From JANQRV01 sp964533785 (lineage in GTDB: Bacteria; Bacteroidota; Bacteroidia; Chitinophagales; Saprospiraceae): 25,223 nucleotides of DNA. Every line of letters starts with the position of its first letter. Position 1 is the stretch's first letter. Both the position numbers and the translations under genes were made by a program. Positions 1 to 5,557 of this stretch are shown here, in pieces. The notes under the pieces were generated by a model. That model saw nothing but the letters and a program-made list of their open reading frames with translations, was not told the DNA's origin and did no database searches. The DNA lies in assembly GCA_964533785.1 (NCBI GenBank), contig CAZHNG010000058.1:1-25223 (forward strand), in the 5' to 3' direction.

Positions 1-55
1 CCAGGTCTTCGATGATGCCTTTCCAGAGGGTGTCTTTCCTGATTTGTGTTTTCAT
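1..55 (-). CDS. N-terminal fragment of Rpn/PD-(D/E)XK transposase-like protein (partial)
   Basis: An ATG at 55-53 on the minus strand opens a frame that runs off the left edge. The 18 visible residues read MKTQIRKDTLWKGIIEDL. The pattern RKDTLWKGIIEDL resembles, from memory, the start of a widespread Bacteroidota/cyanobacterial family annotated as Rpn-family or PD-(D/E)XK nuclease transposase-like proteins. These are putative nucleases linked to recombination, often found as solitary copies. No catalytic motif is visible because the gene is cut, so the family call rests on the N-terminus alone. The gene diverges from the glycoside hydrolase gene that follows. Confidence 0.45.
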   Translation of the reverse strand, partial: MKTQIRKDTLWKGIIEDL

Positions 56-330
56 GCTTCAAGTTAAAGAAAAACCATTTAAAAAACAAATTGAGTTTAC
101 TTTTTAAATAAAATATTATTAGTATTAATTTTGTTTTCTCAGGTACTGAAATATTTTAGAACTTAAGTACTACTGCATGATTGTGAAAATCCTTAAGTTT
201 GACAGAATCAACTTTGGTGTTAGTTACTTTGTAATTCTGGATGGTTTCCTCGAAGTGCTAGTATTGAAACACGAGTTGTAAAAGGAGGAGTAAACTGATT
301 TTAAATTCATTCATAAGATAAAACTATTCA
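56..330. promoter_or_regulatory. Divergent intergenic region with candidate promoter for the glycoside hydrolase gene
   Basis: This AT-rich gap separates two divergent genes. Facing the plus-strand gene, a TTTG at 198-201 and a TTACTTTG at 224-231 (one mismatch to the Bacteroidota -7 box TAnnTTTG) form a possible promoter about 100 nt before the ATG at 331. The spacing of 22 nt is slightly long, so the call is tentative. A Shine-Dalgarno-like AAAGGAGGAG lies at 281-290 but no start codon follows it at a useful distance. Confidence 0.3.
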
Positions 331-1812
331 ATGAGCAAACAGATTTTACTACTGACAATCATCATCTTCATTGCAAATCTTACCCTCAAAGGTCAAAGTA
401 ATAGGGAGCCTATCCGTCTACATCCACAAAATCCGCACTATTTTCAATACCAAGGTCGGCCGACCGTACTGATTACCTCCGCCGAACATTACGGAGCTGT
501 ATTGAATAGCGATTTTGATTATGAAACCTATTTAGAAACCTTACACCAAGATAACCTCAATTATACCCGGATCTTTGTGGGCTCCTACGTAGAAATTGAG
601 GGGAGCTTCAATATTCAGCATAATACTTTGGCACCAGCTACGGGGAAGTTCTTAGCTCCCTGGAAACGCGTAGATCAGGAAGGATTGTACCAGGGCGAAC
701 GCAAATTCGACCTGTCTCAGTGGAATCCGGACTATTTCGATCGGCTTGAAAGATTTATTCAAAAAGCTGATGAACTCGGCATCATCGTTGAGGTTACTTT
801 TTTCTGCTCGACCTATCAGGACGCCTCCTGGGAAAGGAATCCCTTCAATCCAGCTAATAATGTAAATACGCTACCCCAAAATCTAGCAAGAAAGAAATCC
901 AATACCTTGGACAACGGAGAACTGACCATCTTTCAAAAGCGATTGGTAGAAAAGATCGTTTCGGAGTTGAATGGATACGATAACCTTTTTTATGAAATAC
1001 AAAATGAACCCTGGTCGGATGATCCACAGAAGGTGATGCGTATCCTGCGGACTTTGGAGCCCAACCCCGGCAAAGGCGATTGGTACAAATGGGCAGAGCG
1101 CGCATCCGATGCTTCATTGGAGTGGCAAAAAGCAATGGCGCAGGTAATCGTAGAGACCGAAAACCAACTGCCTAAAAAGCACTTGATCGCTCAAAATTAT
1201 ACCAATTTTAAACATTCCATCGCCAAAGTAGATCCCAATATTTCTATCCTTAACTTTCACTACGTCTGGCCGGAAGCGGTCTGGATGAATTACGCCTGGA
1301 ACCGGCCCATTAGTTTCGATGAGTCGGGTTTTGCAGGGAGCTCCGATACGACTTACCTACGACAAGCCTGGCAGTTCATGTTGGCCGGTGGTGCCGTTTT
1401 CAACAACCTGGATTACTCTTTCTTCGTTGGCAAAGAAGATGGCACTGGTGTCAATAACGCGCCGGGAGGCGGTAGTGCGGCCTTTAGAAAACAACTGAGC
1501 TTTTTGAGATCCTTCCTGGAGTCTTTTGATTTTGTAGAAATGAAACCGGATTTTACGGTCGTCGCTCACGCACCGGGTTTAGAATGGCATGCCATTTCGG
1601 AACCAGGAGAACAATACGCCATCATCTTTTCGGGAATAAGTGGGGAATGGATCAGGCTGGATCTGCCTAAAGACAATTATTTTTACGAGTTTGTAAATCC
1701 TTTTGATGGCAAGGTTCTTAAGAAAGGCCGAGTTTCCGGTAAACGGAGAGAAACGGTTCAATTGGAGTTGCCCGCATTTGACGGGTTAGTGGCATTGAAA
1801 ATTCTCAATTAA
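331..1812 (+). CDS. Secreted clan-A (cellulase-like) glycoside hydrolase
   Basis: This 493-residue protein starts with a signal peptide (hydrophobic residues about 5-19, likely cleavage near residues 21-22, typical of Bacteroidota). The rest reads as one TIM-barrel glycosidase of the retaining clan GH-A type. The opening HPQNPHYFQYQGRPTVLITS is characteristic of a conserved family usually annotated as cellulase-family or DUF4038-like glycosylhydrolase. The NEP motif gives the likely acid/base Glu226, and the DESG motif gives the likely nucleophile Glu331, a spacing usual for this fold. A conserved block FNNLDYSFFVGKEDGT follows at roughly residues 355-375. A short C-terminal beta-sandwich-like tail (about 410-493) ends the protein. 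The substrate cannot be read from sequence; a plant or algal polysaccharide or glycoside is inferred. The gene stands alone: no SusC/SusD pair is next to it. Confidence 0.85.
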   Translation: MSKQILLLTIIIFIANLTLKGQSNREPIRLHPQNPHYFQYQGRPTVLITSAEHYGAVLNSDFDYETYLETLHQDNLNYTRIFVGSYVEIEGSFNIQHNTLAPATGKFLAPWKRVDQEGLYQGERKFDLSQWNPDYFDRLERFIQKADELGIIVEVTFFCSTYQDASWERNPFNPANNVNTLPQNLARKKSNTLDNGELTIFQKRLVEKIVSELNGYDNLFYEIQNEPWSDDPQKVMRILRTLEPNPGKGDWYKWAERASDASLEWQKAMAQVIVETENQLPKKHLIAQNYTNFKHSIAKVDPNISILNFHYVWPEAVWMNYAWNRPISFDESGFAGSSDTTYLRQAWQFMLAGGAVFNNLDYSFFVGKEDGTGVNNAPGGGSAAFRKQLSFLRSFLESFDFVEMKPDFTVVAHAPGLEWHAISEPGEQYAIIFSGISGEWIRLDLPKDNYFYEFVNPFDGKVLKKGRVSGKRRETVQLELPAFDGLVALKILN

Positions 1813-1831
1813 TTCAGGTATCGATACATGG

Positions 1832-1855
1832 CTTTAGAGCTAAAGTTGTCGTTTT
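1832..1855 (+). terminator. Terminator-like hairpin after the glycoside hydrolase gene
   Basis: Stem CTTTAG (1832-1837) pairs with CTAAAG (1840-1845) across a two-base gap, followed a few bases on by GTTTTT (1850-1855). It sits 20 nt after the stop codon. A competing stem AAGTTG/CAACTT (1843-1848 with 1860-1865) overlaps it. The stem is short, so confidence is modest. Confidence 0.4.
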
Positions 1856-1924
1856 TCAGCAACTTGCTCTTTTGGTAGTTTAAATGGTGAGAGACCTTGG
1901 GATATTTGCTTCAAGTCCTGAGAC

Positions 1925-2095
1925 CATAGCCCGCCACGTAGGGCCCGCCACGTGGGGCCCGTCTGGGTCTGGGTATGGGTTCGGGCAGGCGGTTTCTTCC
2001 AGTAACCGCCTTTCTTCCCTTAGCGATGCGTTACATCAGATCTGGGCTGCACCCAGTCTTTGTGATCGCAAGGGTGGTTATTTGATTATGGAAAG
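1925..2095. other. GC-rich structured island with tandem repeat and hairpins
   Basis: This stretch is much richer in G+C than the AT-rich DNA on both sides. It starts with a 14-bp tandem repeat (1930-1943 and 1944-1957, one mismatch, CCCGCCACGTRGGG) containing CACGTG. TCTGGG-like units follow at 1962-1985. A hairpin GGCGGTT/AACCGCC (1988-1994 with 2004-2010) is followed by T-rich DNA. A second hairpin CTGGG/CCCAG lies at 2042-2056. A 71-codon frame crosses it, but its composition is low-complexity and it looks non-coding. It may be an interspersed repeat remnant or a structured RNA; I cannot decide which. Confidence 0.4.
1930..1957. repeat. 14-bp tandem direct repeat
   Basis: Two adjacent copies of CCCGCCACGTRGGG differ only at the R position (A in the first copy, G in the second). 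The second copy contains the palindrome CACGTG and runs into GGGGCCC. Its role is unknown; it marks the left end of the GC-rich island. Confidence 0.7.
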
Positions 2096-2574
2096 ATGAT
2101 TTTTTTGAAAAAAAAGTTAAAACCAAGAATAAATCTTGACAAAAACCTATGAACCAAAATATTTCAATCGTGTTTCTTTAAAAAATAGAAATGGATTAGC
2201 CTAAATTCATTTAGGCAATTGCTCACGAAGAAACAAATTAACGATGAAAAAGGTCTTATCACAAACTATTACTTCTTTATTCCTAAGAACAATACTTACC
2301 TGCCAAAACATTGTCTTTCGCGAAATGCATCCATCTGCCGAGCGATTCTATCATGCGCACCATATGTTTCGAGAACAGCTACGCCATCCATCATTGCGTC
2401 GGGAAACCTCACCAACAACTAATATCTACGGTTACCGTCAGGACTACGGCTATCTAACCGCCGGACATACTCACTGACGGCAGAAAATCCAAACCTCAGA
2501 ATTTAAAATCACTCCAAAGTGGTTTTCGAAAACGGTATTTTTTTTCCAATCGTTATCTTTAACAATGCAGAACT
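2096..2574. other. Non-coding stretch upstream of the HTH gene with two hairpins
   Basis: This interval of about 480 bp holds no convincing gene. It contains a clean hairpin GCCTAAA/TTTAGGC with a TTCA loop (2199-2216). It also has a 7-bp inverted repeat CCGTCAG/CTGACGG (2435-2441 with 2474-2480) in a locally GC-rich pocket, and a perfect 12-bp palindrome at 2522-2533. A 77-codon frame at 2244-2477 has a plausible MKK start but is rich in Arg and His, has no recognisable domain and looks fortuitous. The DNA just before the HTH gene contains TATCTTTA (about 2555-2562), one mismatch from the -7 consensus. Confidence 0.35.
2522..2533. promoter_or_regulatory. 12-bp perfect palindrome upstream of the HTH gene (operator candidate)
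   Basis: GTTTTCGAAAAC is a perfect palindrome 41 bp before the ATG of the small HTH protein and just upstream of its likely promoter box. Its position fits an autoregulatory operator. That role is inferred from symmetry and place only. Confidence 0.3.
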
Positions 2575-2829
2575 ATGAGCTTTATTGAAAAACTAAAGAT
2601 GATCGAGCGACTAGATCAACTCATCAGAATGCAAGCAACAGGTTCCCCGACCAAATTGGCAGAGAGGTTGGGAGTAGCCCGAAGCACCGTCTACGAAGTT
2701 ATAGATTGTATGCGCTCAATAGGAGCACCCATACAGTATGACAAGAAAAAGCAAAGTTTTTACTACTCCTCCAACGAAAAATTGTTCATTGGATATTTTG
2801 ATCAGAAAAAAGACCTAAAAAAGCAATAA
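2575..2829 (+). CDS. Small helix-turn-helix regulator (HTH_11/DeoR-like)
   Basis: This is an 84-residue single-domain protein. Residues about 6-20 form a first helix (IEKLKMIERLDQLIR). The helix-turn-helix follows at about 23-48, with SPTKLAERLGVARSTVYEVIDCMRSI as the recognition region. A short wing ends in a YYSS motif at about 61-66. Small HTH proteins of this kind are common in Bacteroidota, where they often sit beside genes for small secreted peptides or propeller proteins. No ligand-binding domain is present, so it may act as a bare DNA-binding repressor or activator. It lies 504 bp upstream of the cysteine-rich peptide gene on the same strand and may control it and the export operon. 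The family call is fairly sure; the target is inference. Confidence 0.75.
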   Translation: MSFIEKLKMIERLDQLIRMQATGSPTKLAERLGVARSTVYEVIDCMRSIGAPIQYDKKKQSFYYSSNEKLFIGYFDQKKDLKKQ

Positions 2830-2842
2830 AAATTTATCTACC

Positions 2843-2859
2843 GTCCGTTTTTTTCGGAC
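2843..2859 (+). terminator. Short hairpin after the HTH gene
   Basis: GTCCG (2843-2847) pairs with CGGAC (2855-2859) around a loop of seven T residues, 13 nt after the HTH stop codon. The T-run is in the loop rather than after the stem, so it is a weak terminator candidate. Confidence 0.25.
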
Positions 2860-2979
2860 AACTGGTACCTATATTTGTTCCATAAACATTACAAGCTTGT
2901 TTAGACCCTGTTGGGTATTTAACTGTCTTAAGTTAGGATTTTGACATGATATATGCGCCTGTTTATGAGATGTTTACCG

Positions 2980-3057
2980 GATAGTTTTCATTGCCATAAT
3001 TCCTGTCTGAAGCCATTATGAGAACGTCAAGCGTATTCGAAATTGATGAAAACTATC
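2980..3057. repeat. 12-bp perfect inverted repeat with 54-nt spacing
   Basis: GATAGTTTTCAT (2980-2991) is the exact reverse complement of ATGAAAACTATC (3046-3057). The arms are too far apart for a terminator, but could be paired binding sites or the ends of a small element. Confidence 0.45.
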
Positions 3058-3124
3058 ATTTTCTTCTCATAATATCGCTTAAACTTATCTACCTCAGGTT
3101 GAAAAATCAAAATATTCTCTTATA

Positions 3125-3252
3125 GAACTGATTTAAAGTTTTCTGATGGCCTGCGGCCTAAGCCCTTATAGAATCCCGATGTACATTCGGGACATGCTTT
3201 GGCTTCTACAATGGCTTGCCCTCGGCTATACCACAATACTTTAAATCAGTTC
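3125..3252. mobile_element. MITE-like foldback element with 15-bp terminal inverted repeats
   Basis: The outer arms GAACTGATTTAAAGT (3125-3139) and ACTTTAAATCAGTTC (3238-3252) are perfect inverted repeats. Both are flanked by ATA (3122-3124 and 3253-3255), a possible 3-bp target duplication. Inside, 3160-3173 pairs with 3204-3217 (12 of 14 bases), and a central hairpin TCCCGA/TCGGGA (3174-3179 with 3187-3192) encloses TGTACAT. The interior is more GC-rich than its flanks and encodes nothing. The whole unit can fold as one long imperfect hairpin. This fits a non-autonomous miniature element or an interspersed repeat. It sits about 80 bp before the peptide gene. Confidence 0.55.
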
Positions 3253-3278
3253 ATAGAGCAAGTTTGTGCACCAGCGTA

Positions 3279-3311
3279 TTGATAATTTACTGCAGTATAA
3301 TTATACATTTT
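3279..3311 (+). promoter_or_regulatory. Candidate promoter of the cysteine-rich peptide gene, overlapped by a palindrome
   Basis: TTG (3279-3281) and TACATTTT (3304-3311, one mismatch to TAnnTTTG) are spaced 22 bp apart, close to the Bacteroidota promoter pattern, and would start transcription about 15 nt before the ATG. A perfect 12-bp palindrome GTATAATTATAC (3295-3306) overlaps the -7 box and would suit a repressor site. Confidence 0.35.
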
Positions 3312-3333
3312 TTAACCTTAAACTTTTACAATT

Positions 3334-3561
3334 ATGCTTAGAAAAGTAGGATTATCATGTTTACTAGCAAGTGCAGTATTTTTAGTTTCTGGCCTTTCTC
3401 TTAGTACAGCGAATGCTAAAAACGCTTCTCTAAATTTTGAAGAAGTATACTTTGATGGCACCTGCAAAAAGAAGGATGATCGCATTTGCAACATTGGTGG
3501 TGGTGACCACAGTAATTACAAAAGAGTGTGCAATTTGGCGTGTATCCTGGACATTTTTTAA
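3334..3561 (+). CDS. Small secreted cysteine-rich peptide precursor (NVEALA-like architecture)
   Basis: This 75-residue precursor has a clear Sec signal peptide: Arg-Lys at 3-4, a hydrophobic core at about 6-24, and cleavage after the ANA motif at residue 28. The mature peptide is about 47 residues with cysteines at 44, 52, 66 and 70 (spacing C-x7-C-x13-C-x3-C), enough for two disulfides. It has a basic patch KKKDDR, a glycine turn GGGD and a hydrophobic tail ending ILDIF. No enzyme motif is present. The layout resembles NVEALA-type peptides of Bacteroidota, which also lie beside 6-bladed propeller genes; the exact NVEALA motif is absent, so it is at most a divergent relative. The next gene is a propeller protein and the following one carries a CxxC redox motif. 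An exported signal, bacteriocin-like or surface-bound peptide is inferred, not shown. Confidence 0.65.
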   Translation: MLRKVGLSCLLASAVFLVSGLSLSTANAKNASLNFEEVYFDGTCKKKDDRICNIGGGDHSNYKRVCNLACILDIF

Positions 3562-3567
3562 GATAGG

Positions 3568-3598
3568 TCAGGTATTGCCAAGTCATTTGAATACCTGA
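3568..3598 (+). promoter_or_regulatory. Hairpin 1 downstream of the peptide gene
   Basis: TCAGGTATT (3568-3576) pairs perfectly with AATACCTGA (3590-3598) across a 13-nt loop, starting 7 nt after the peptide stop codon. No T-run follows. It may stabilise the 3' end of the short peptide mRNA or act with the next hairpin as a partial terminator. Confidence 0.5.
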
Positions 3599-3605
3599 TT
3601 GAATT

Positions 3606-3642
3606 CGGTCAAAACTTAATTCCTGGGTACAAGTTTTGACCG
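3606..3642 (+). terminator. Hairpin 2 downstream of the peptide gene (terminator or attenuator candidate)
   Basis: CGGTCAAAACTT (3606-3617) pairs perfectly with AAGTTTTGACCG (3631-3642), a 12-bp stem with a 13-nt loop. It is the strongest hairpin in the gap between the peptide and propeller genes. It lacks a following T-run, so intrinsic termination is uncertain; mRNA processing or 3'-end protection is equally possible. Confidence 0.5.
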
Positions 3643-3879
3643 GTCTACCCAAATGAGTATTCGAGCCATTTATTTTTTATCACCTGCTACTTCTCTTGTA
3701 CCATTTTGATTTCATGTTGTCCTATTCAGTATTTGCACACTAGGGTTTTATTATATCTCCCTCGGAAATTGTGACGGCGGGTCGGTGAAGATCCCACTTA
3801 CCAGTATTGAGTTAGTTTCGACATAGTAATTTCAGCCTGGTATAGTTGATAGAGTGGCAACTAAAGAATTTAATGTTTC
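3643..3879. other. Remaining gap before the propeller gene
   Basis: Together with the two hairpins this gap is 318 bp. I see no gene larger than an 18-codon frame and no clear TAnnTTTG box. Transcription of the propeller operon must either read through the hairpins or start from a promoter here that I cannot place. Confidence 0.3.
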
Positions 3880-4950
3880 ATGAAAAAACTCTTATCCACA
3901 ATTATATTCGCAGCCCTATTTTTTAATTTACAATTGTCCGGGCAGGTAGAACGTTTATTTACTCCAGACACATTCAAAGATAAAGAGTCCTTAAACGGCA
4001 TACCTTTAGACATTGGGGGGCATTTAAGCACTCCGAATGAACTGTTTCTTCTAGGTGACAAAAAATTGATGATCAAAGAGTTATACGTCAATCATTTTAT
4101 TGTTATTTATGATTTAAATACCAAAGAGGTTAAACGGGTAGGAACGATTGGTCGAGGTCCCGGTGAATTTATCAGTCCTGGCGGCTTTAGTGCTAAACCA
4201 GATGAGAATGGAGCATTCTGGACGGGAGACCTGACATTAGGAAAGATCTCGGAATTCTCTCTGAATGCAAGTCTGAATAATGAAGAATACAGACCTACCC
4301 AAGAAATCACCTTTGAATTTCCGCGGATGTGTTATGAGCCCGTATGGACCGCTAACAATAATATTACTTGCCTGAATTTGAATGGCGAAGGTCGGCTGTC
4401 AATCCTCGATTCAAAAGGTAATTTATTGAGATACGCCGGCGAATTGGTTCCCCCTAAAAAAAGCACGATGACCAAGACCATTAATGCCTTCGCAAATCAG
4501 GCTAGGCTCGTTGCACGTAAGGACGGAAAAAGACTAGCTATGGCATGCTTCTACTTCAACCGTATTGAAATATACGACCAGAATGGTGGGTTGATCAGAC
4601 GACTGACTGGCCCCAACGAAAGTTTGCCAATCATTGGAATAGGAAGAGGGAACGGAGAAAATGTATTCGTAGAAACTCCGAAAACGAGAATCACTTACTC
4701 CTCATTAACCGCCGATGATAATTTTGTTTATTGTTTGTATTCTGGGCGCACGGAAAAGGAATACCCAGACGAAGAGCTTTACTGTAATCAGGTCTTTGTA
4801 TTCGACTGGGAAGGCAACCCGGTAAAGATGTTACAGACCGATGTCGAGATCTCCAAAATCACCGTCGACTCGAAAGGAGAATTTTTATACGGAACAGCGG
4901 CTGATTATACTGATATATATAAATTTAATTTAAATCCGGAAAGAAACTAA
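3880..4950 (+). CDS. Secreted 6-bladed beta-propeller protein (TolB-like propeller family)
   Basis: This 356-residue protein has a signal peptide (hydrophobic 5-19, cleavage near GQ at 21-22). The motif GRGPGEF at residues 91-97 and repeated blades of the form I-Y-D-x-x-G/N-x (IYDLNTKEV near 76, IYDQNGGLI near 231, VFDWEGNPV near 309) are typical of the Bacteroidota 6-bladed propeller family (TolB_like_6 type). The end, with a Y-K-F-N-L strand, is also usual for the family. Members are periplasmic or surface-attached and are thought to bind a partner protein or peptide; no enzyme activity is known. It lies between the cysteine-rich peptide gene and the redox lipoprotein, 11 nt before the latter. 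It may hold or guide the peptide, which is inference from position. An ATG start right after a leader, followed by MKK, supports the chosen start. Confidence 0.8.
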   Translation: MKKLLSTIIFAALFFNLQLSGQVERLFTPDTFKDKESLNGIPLDIGGHLSTPNELFLLGDKKLMIKELYVNHFIVIYDLNTKEVKRVGTIGRGPGEFISPGGFSAKPDENGAFWTGDLTLGKISEFSLNASLNNEEYRPTQEITFEFPRMCYEPVWTANNNITCLNLNGEGRLSILDSKGNLLRYAGELVPPKKSTMTKTINAFANQARLVARKDGKRLAMACFYFNRIEIYDQNGGLIRRLTGPNESLPIIGIGRGNGENVFVETPKTRITYSSLTADDNFVYCLYSGRTEKEYPDEELYCNQVFVFDWEGNPVKMLQTDVEISKITVDSKGEFLYGTAADYTDIYKFNLNPERN

Positions 4951-4961
4951 TCGTTTTTCAG

Positions 4962-5531
4962 ATGCTTCCAAACAAAATGTATGCCTATGTACTCCTATTG
5001 TTGATTACGTTGGGGACTATTTTTTCTTCTTGCCGGCAGGAAAGTAGTTTGTACGATTCTTTTTTAGAACAAAATCCCTTAGTAAAACGGTGGATTGATA
5101 AGGAATTGACCTTTCCGGATGCTCTCGGGCTGGAATTAAAAAGTGAAGAAAATATTAAAACTTTTGCCAAGCGTAAAACCCCCAAGTTGGTTATTTATCT
5201 GGATGCGGGGTGTTCTTCCTGCGTCGAATCTATTGTTTCCTGGCTTGAATTGATCCGTGAATTACCCGCGGAACGGTTTGAGACTTGTTTTATCCTAAAA
5301 GGCCTGAAGGGGCAGGCAGAATACGCAGCCGTATCTTCGGCGCTGGACAGCACTCCTCATCAGATATTTGCCGATGAAGAAGGAGCGTTTAATTCCCTAA
5401 ACCAGTTGCCCGAAAACGTCATTTACCATGCTTTTTTGTTAGGAGAGAATAATCGTATCAAAATTATGGGATCCCCTATAATTGCTCCTTTTTTGAAAGA
5501 AATTTATGCTTCGGAAGTAAAGAAGTTGTAG
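4962..5531 (+). CDS. Thioredoxin-fold lipoprotein with CSSC motif
   Basis: This 189-residue protein has a hydrophobic N-terminus (about 7-20) and a lipobox-like FSSC, so Cys24 is probably lipidated. The block KLVIYLDAGCSSCVES places a redox-type CxxC at Cys84 and Cys87 after a beta strand, as in thioredoxin/TlpA-like folds. The tail contains an IKIMGSP element resembling the cis-proline strand region. A disulfide reductase or isomerase acting in the periplasm is the likely role. It is 11 nt after the propeller gene and 26 nt before the adaptor gene, so it is part of the export operon, and the four-cysteine peptide upstream is an obvious candidate substrate. A second ATG at 4977 would shorten the n-region and remains possible. 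The fold call is fairly good; the substrate is inference. Confidence 0.7.
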   Translation: MLPNKMYAYVLLLLITLGTIFSSCRQESSLYDSFLEQNPLVKRWIDKELTFPDALGLELKSEENIKTFAKRKTPKLVIYLDAGCSSCVESIVSWLELIRELPAERFETCFILKGLKGQAEYAAVSSALDSTPHQIFADEEGAFNSLNQLPENVIYHAFLLGENNRIKIMGSPIIAPFLKEIYASEVKKL

Positions 5532-5557
5532 GGAAAAGTTTAAATCCACAGGTCGAC

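Larger units (their letters stand above)
2830..3333. other. Long regulatory gap between HTH gene and peptide gene
   Basis: About 500 bp with no convincing gene. It holds a small hairpin with a T7 loop (2843-2859) just after the HTH stop, a distant 12-bp inverted repeat (2980-2991 with 3046-3057), a 128-bp foldback element (3125-3252) and the likely promoter region of the peptide gene (3279-3311). A 35-codon ATG frame at 3018-3125 has no signal peptide or known motif and was not called. Confidence 0.5.

Noticed and set aside
331..1812. Polysaccharide utilisation locus around the glycoside hydrolase
   Set aside because: No SusC/SusD-like pair, sulfatase or hybrid two-component regulator lies next to it; it appears to be a solitary enzyme gene.
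1884..2099. 71-codon frame across the GC-rich island
   Set aside because: Codes a low-complexity Gly/Ser-rich product through a tandem repeat and two hairpins; better explained as non-coding repeat DNA.
2244..2477. 77-codon plus-strand frame starting MKK
   Set aside because: It has no signal peptide, domain or balanced composition (rich in Arg, His and Thr), overlaps an inverted repeat at 2435-2480, and a competing frame covers the same DNA. I see no support for translation.
3018..3125. 35-codon ATG frame in the gap before the foldback element
   Set aside because: No signal peptide or recognisable motif, and it ends at the edge of the inverted repeat. It could be a small protein, but nothing supports it.
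3416..3652. 78-codon minus-strand frame with many cysteines opposite the peptide gene
   Set aside because: It is antisense to the signal-peptide-bearing gene and runs through both 3' hairpins; its cysteines come from the reverse complement. The plus-strand frame has the signal peptide and start context.
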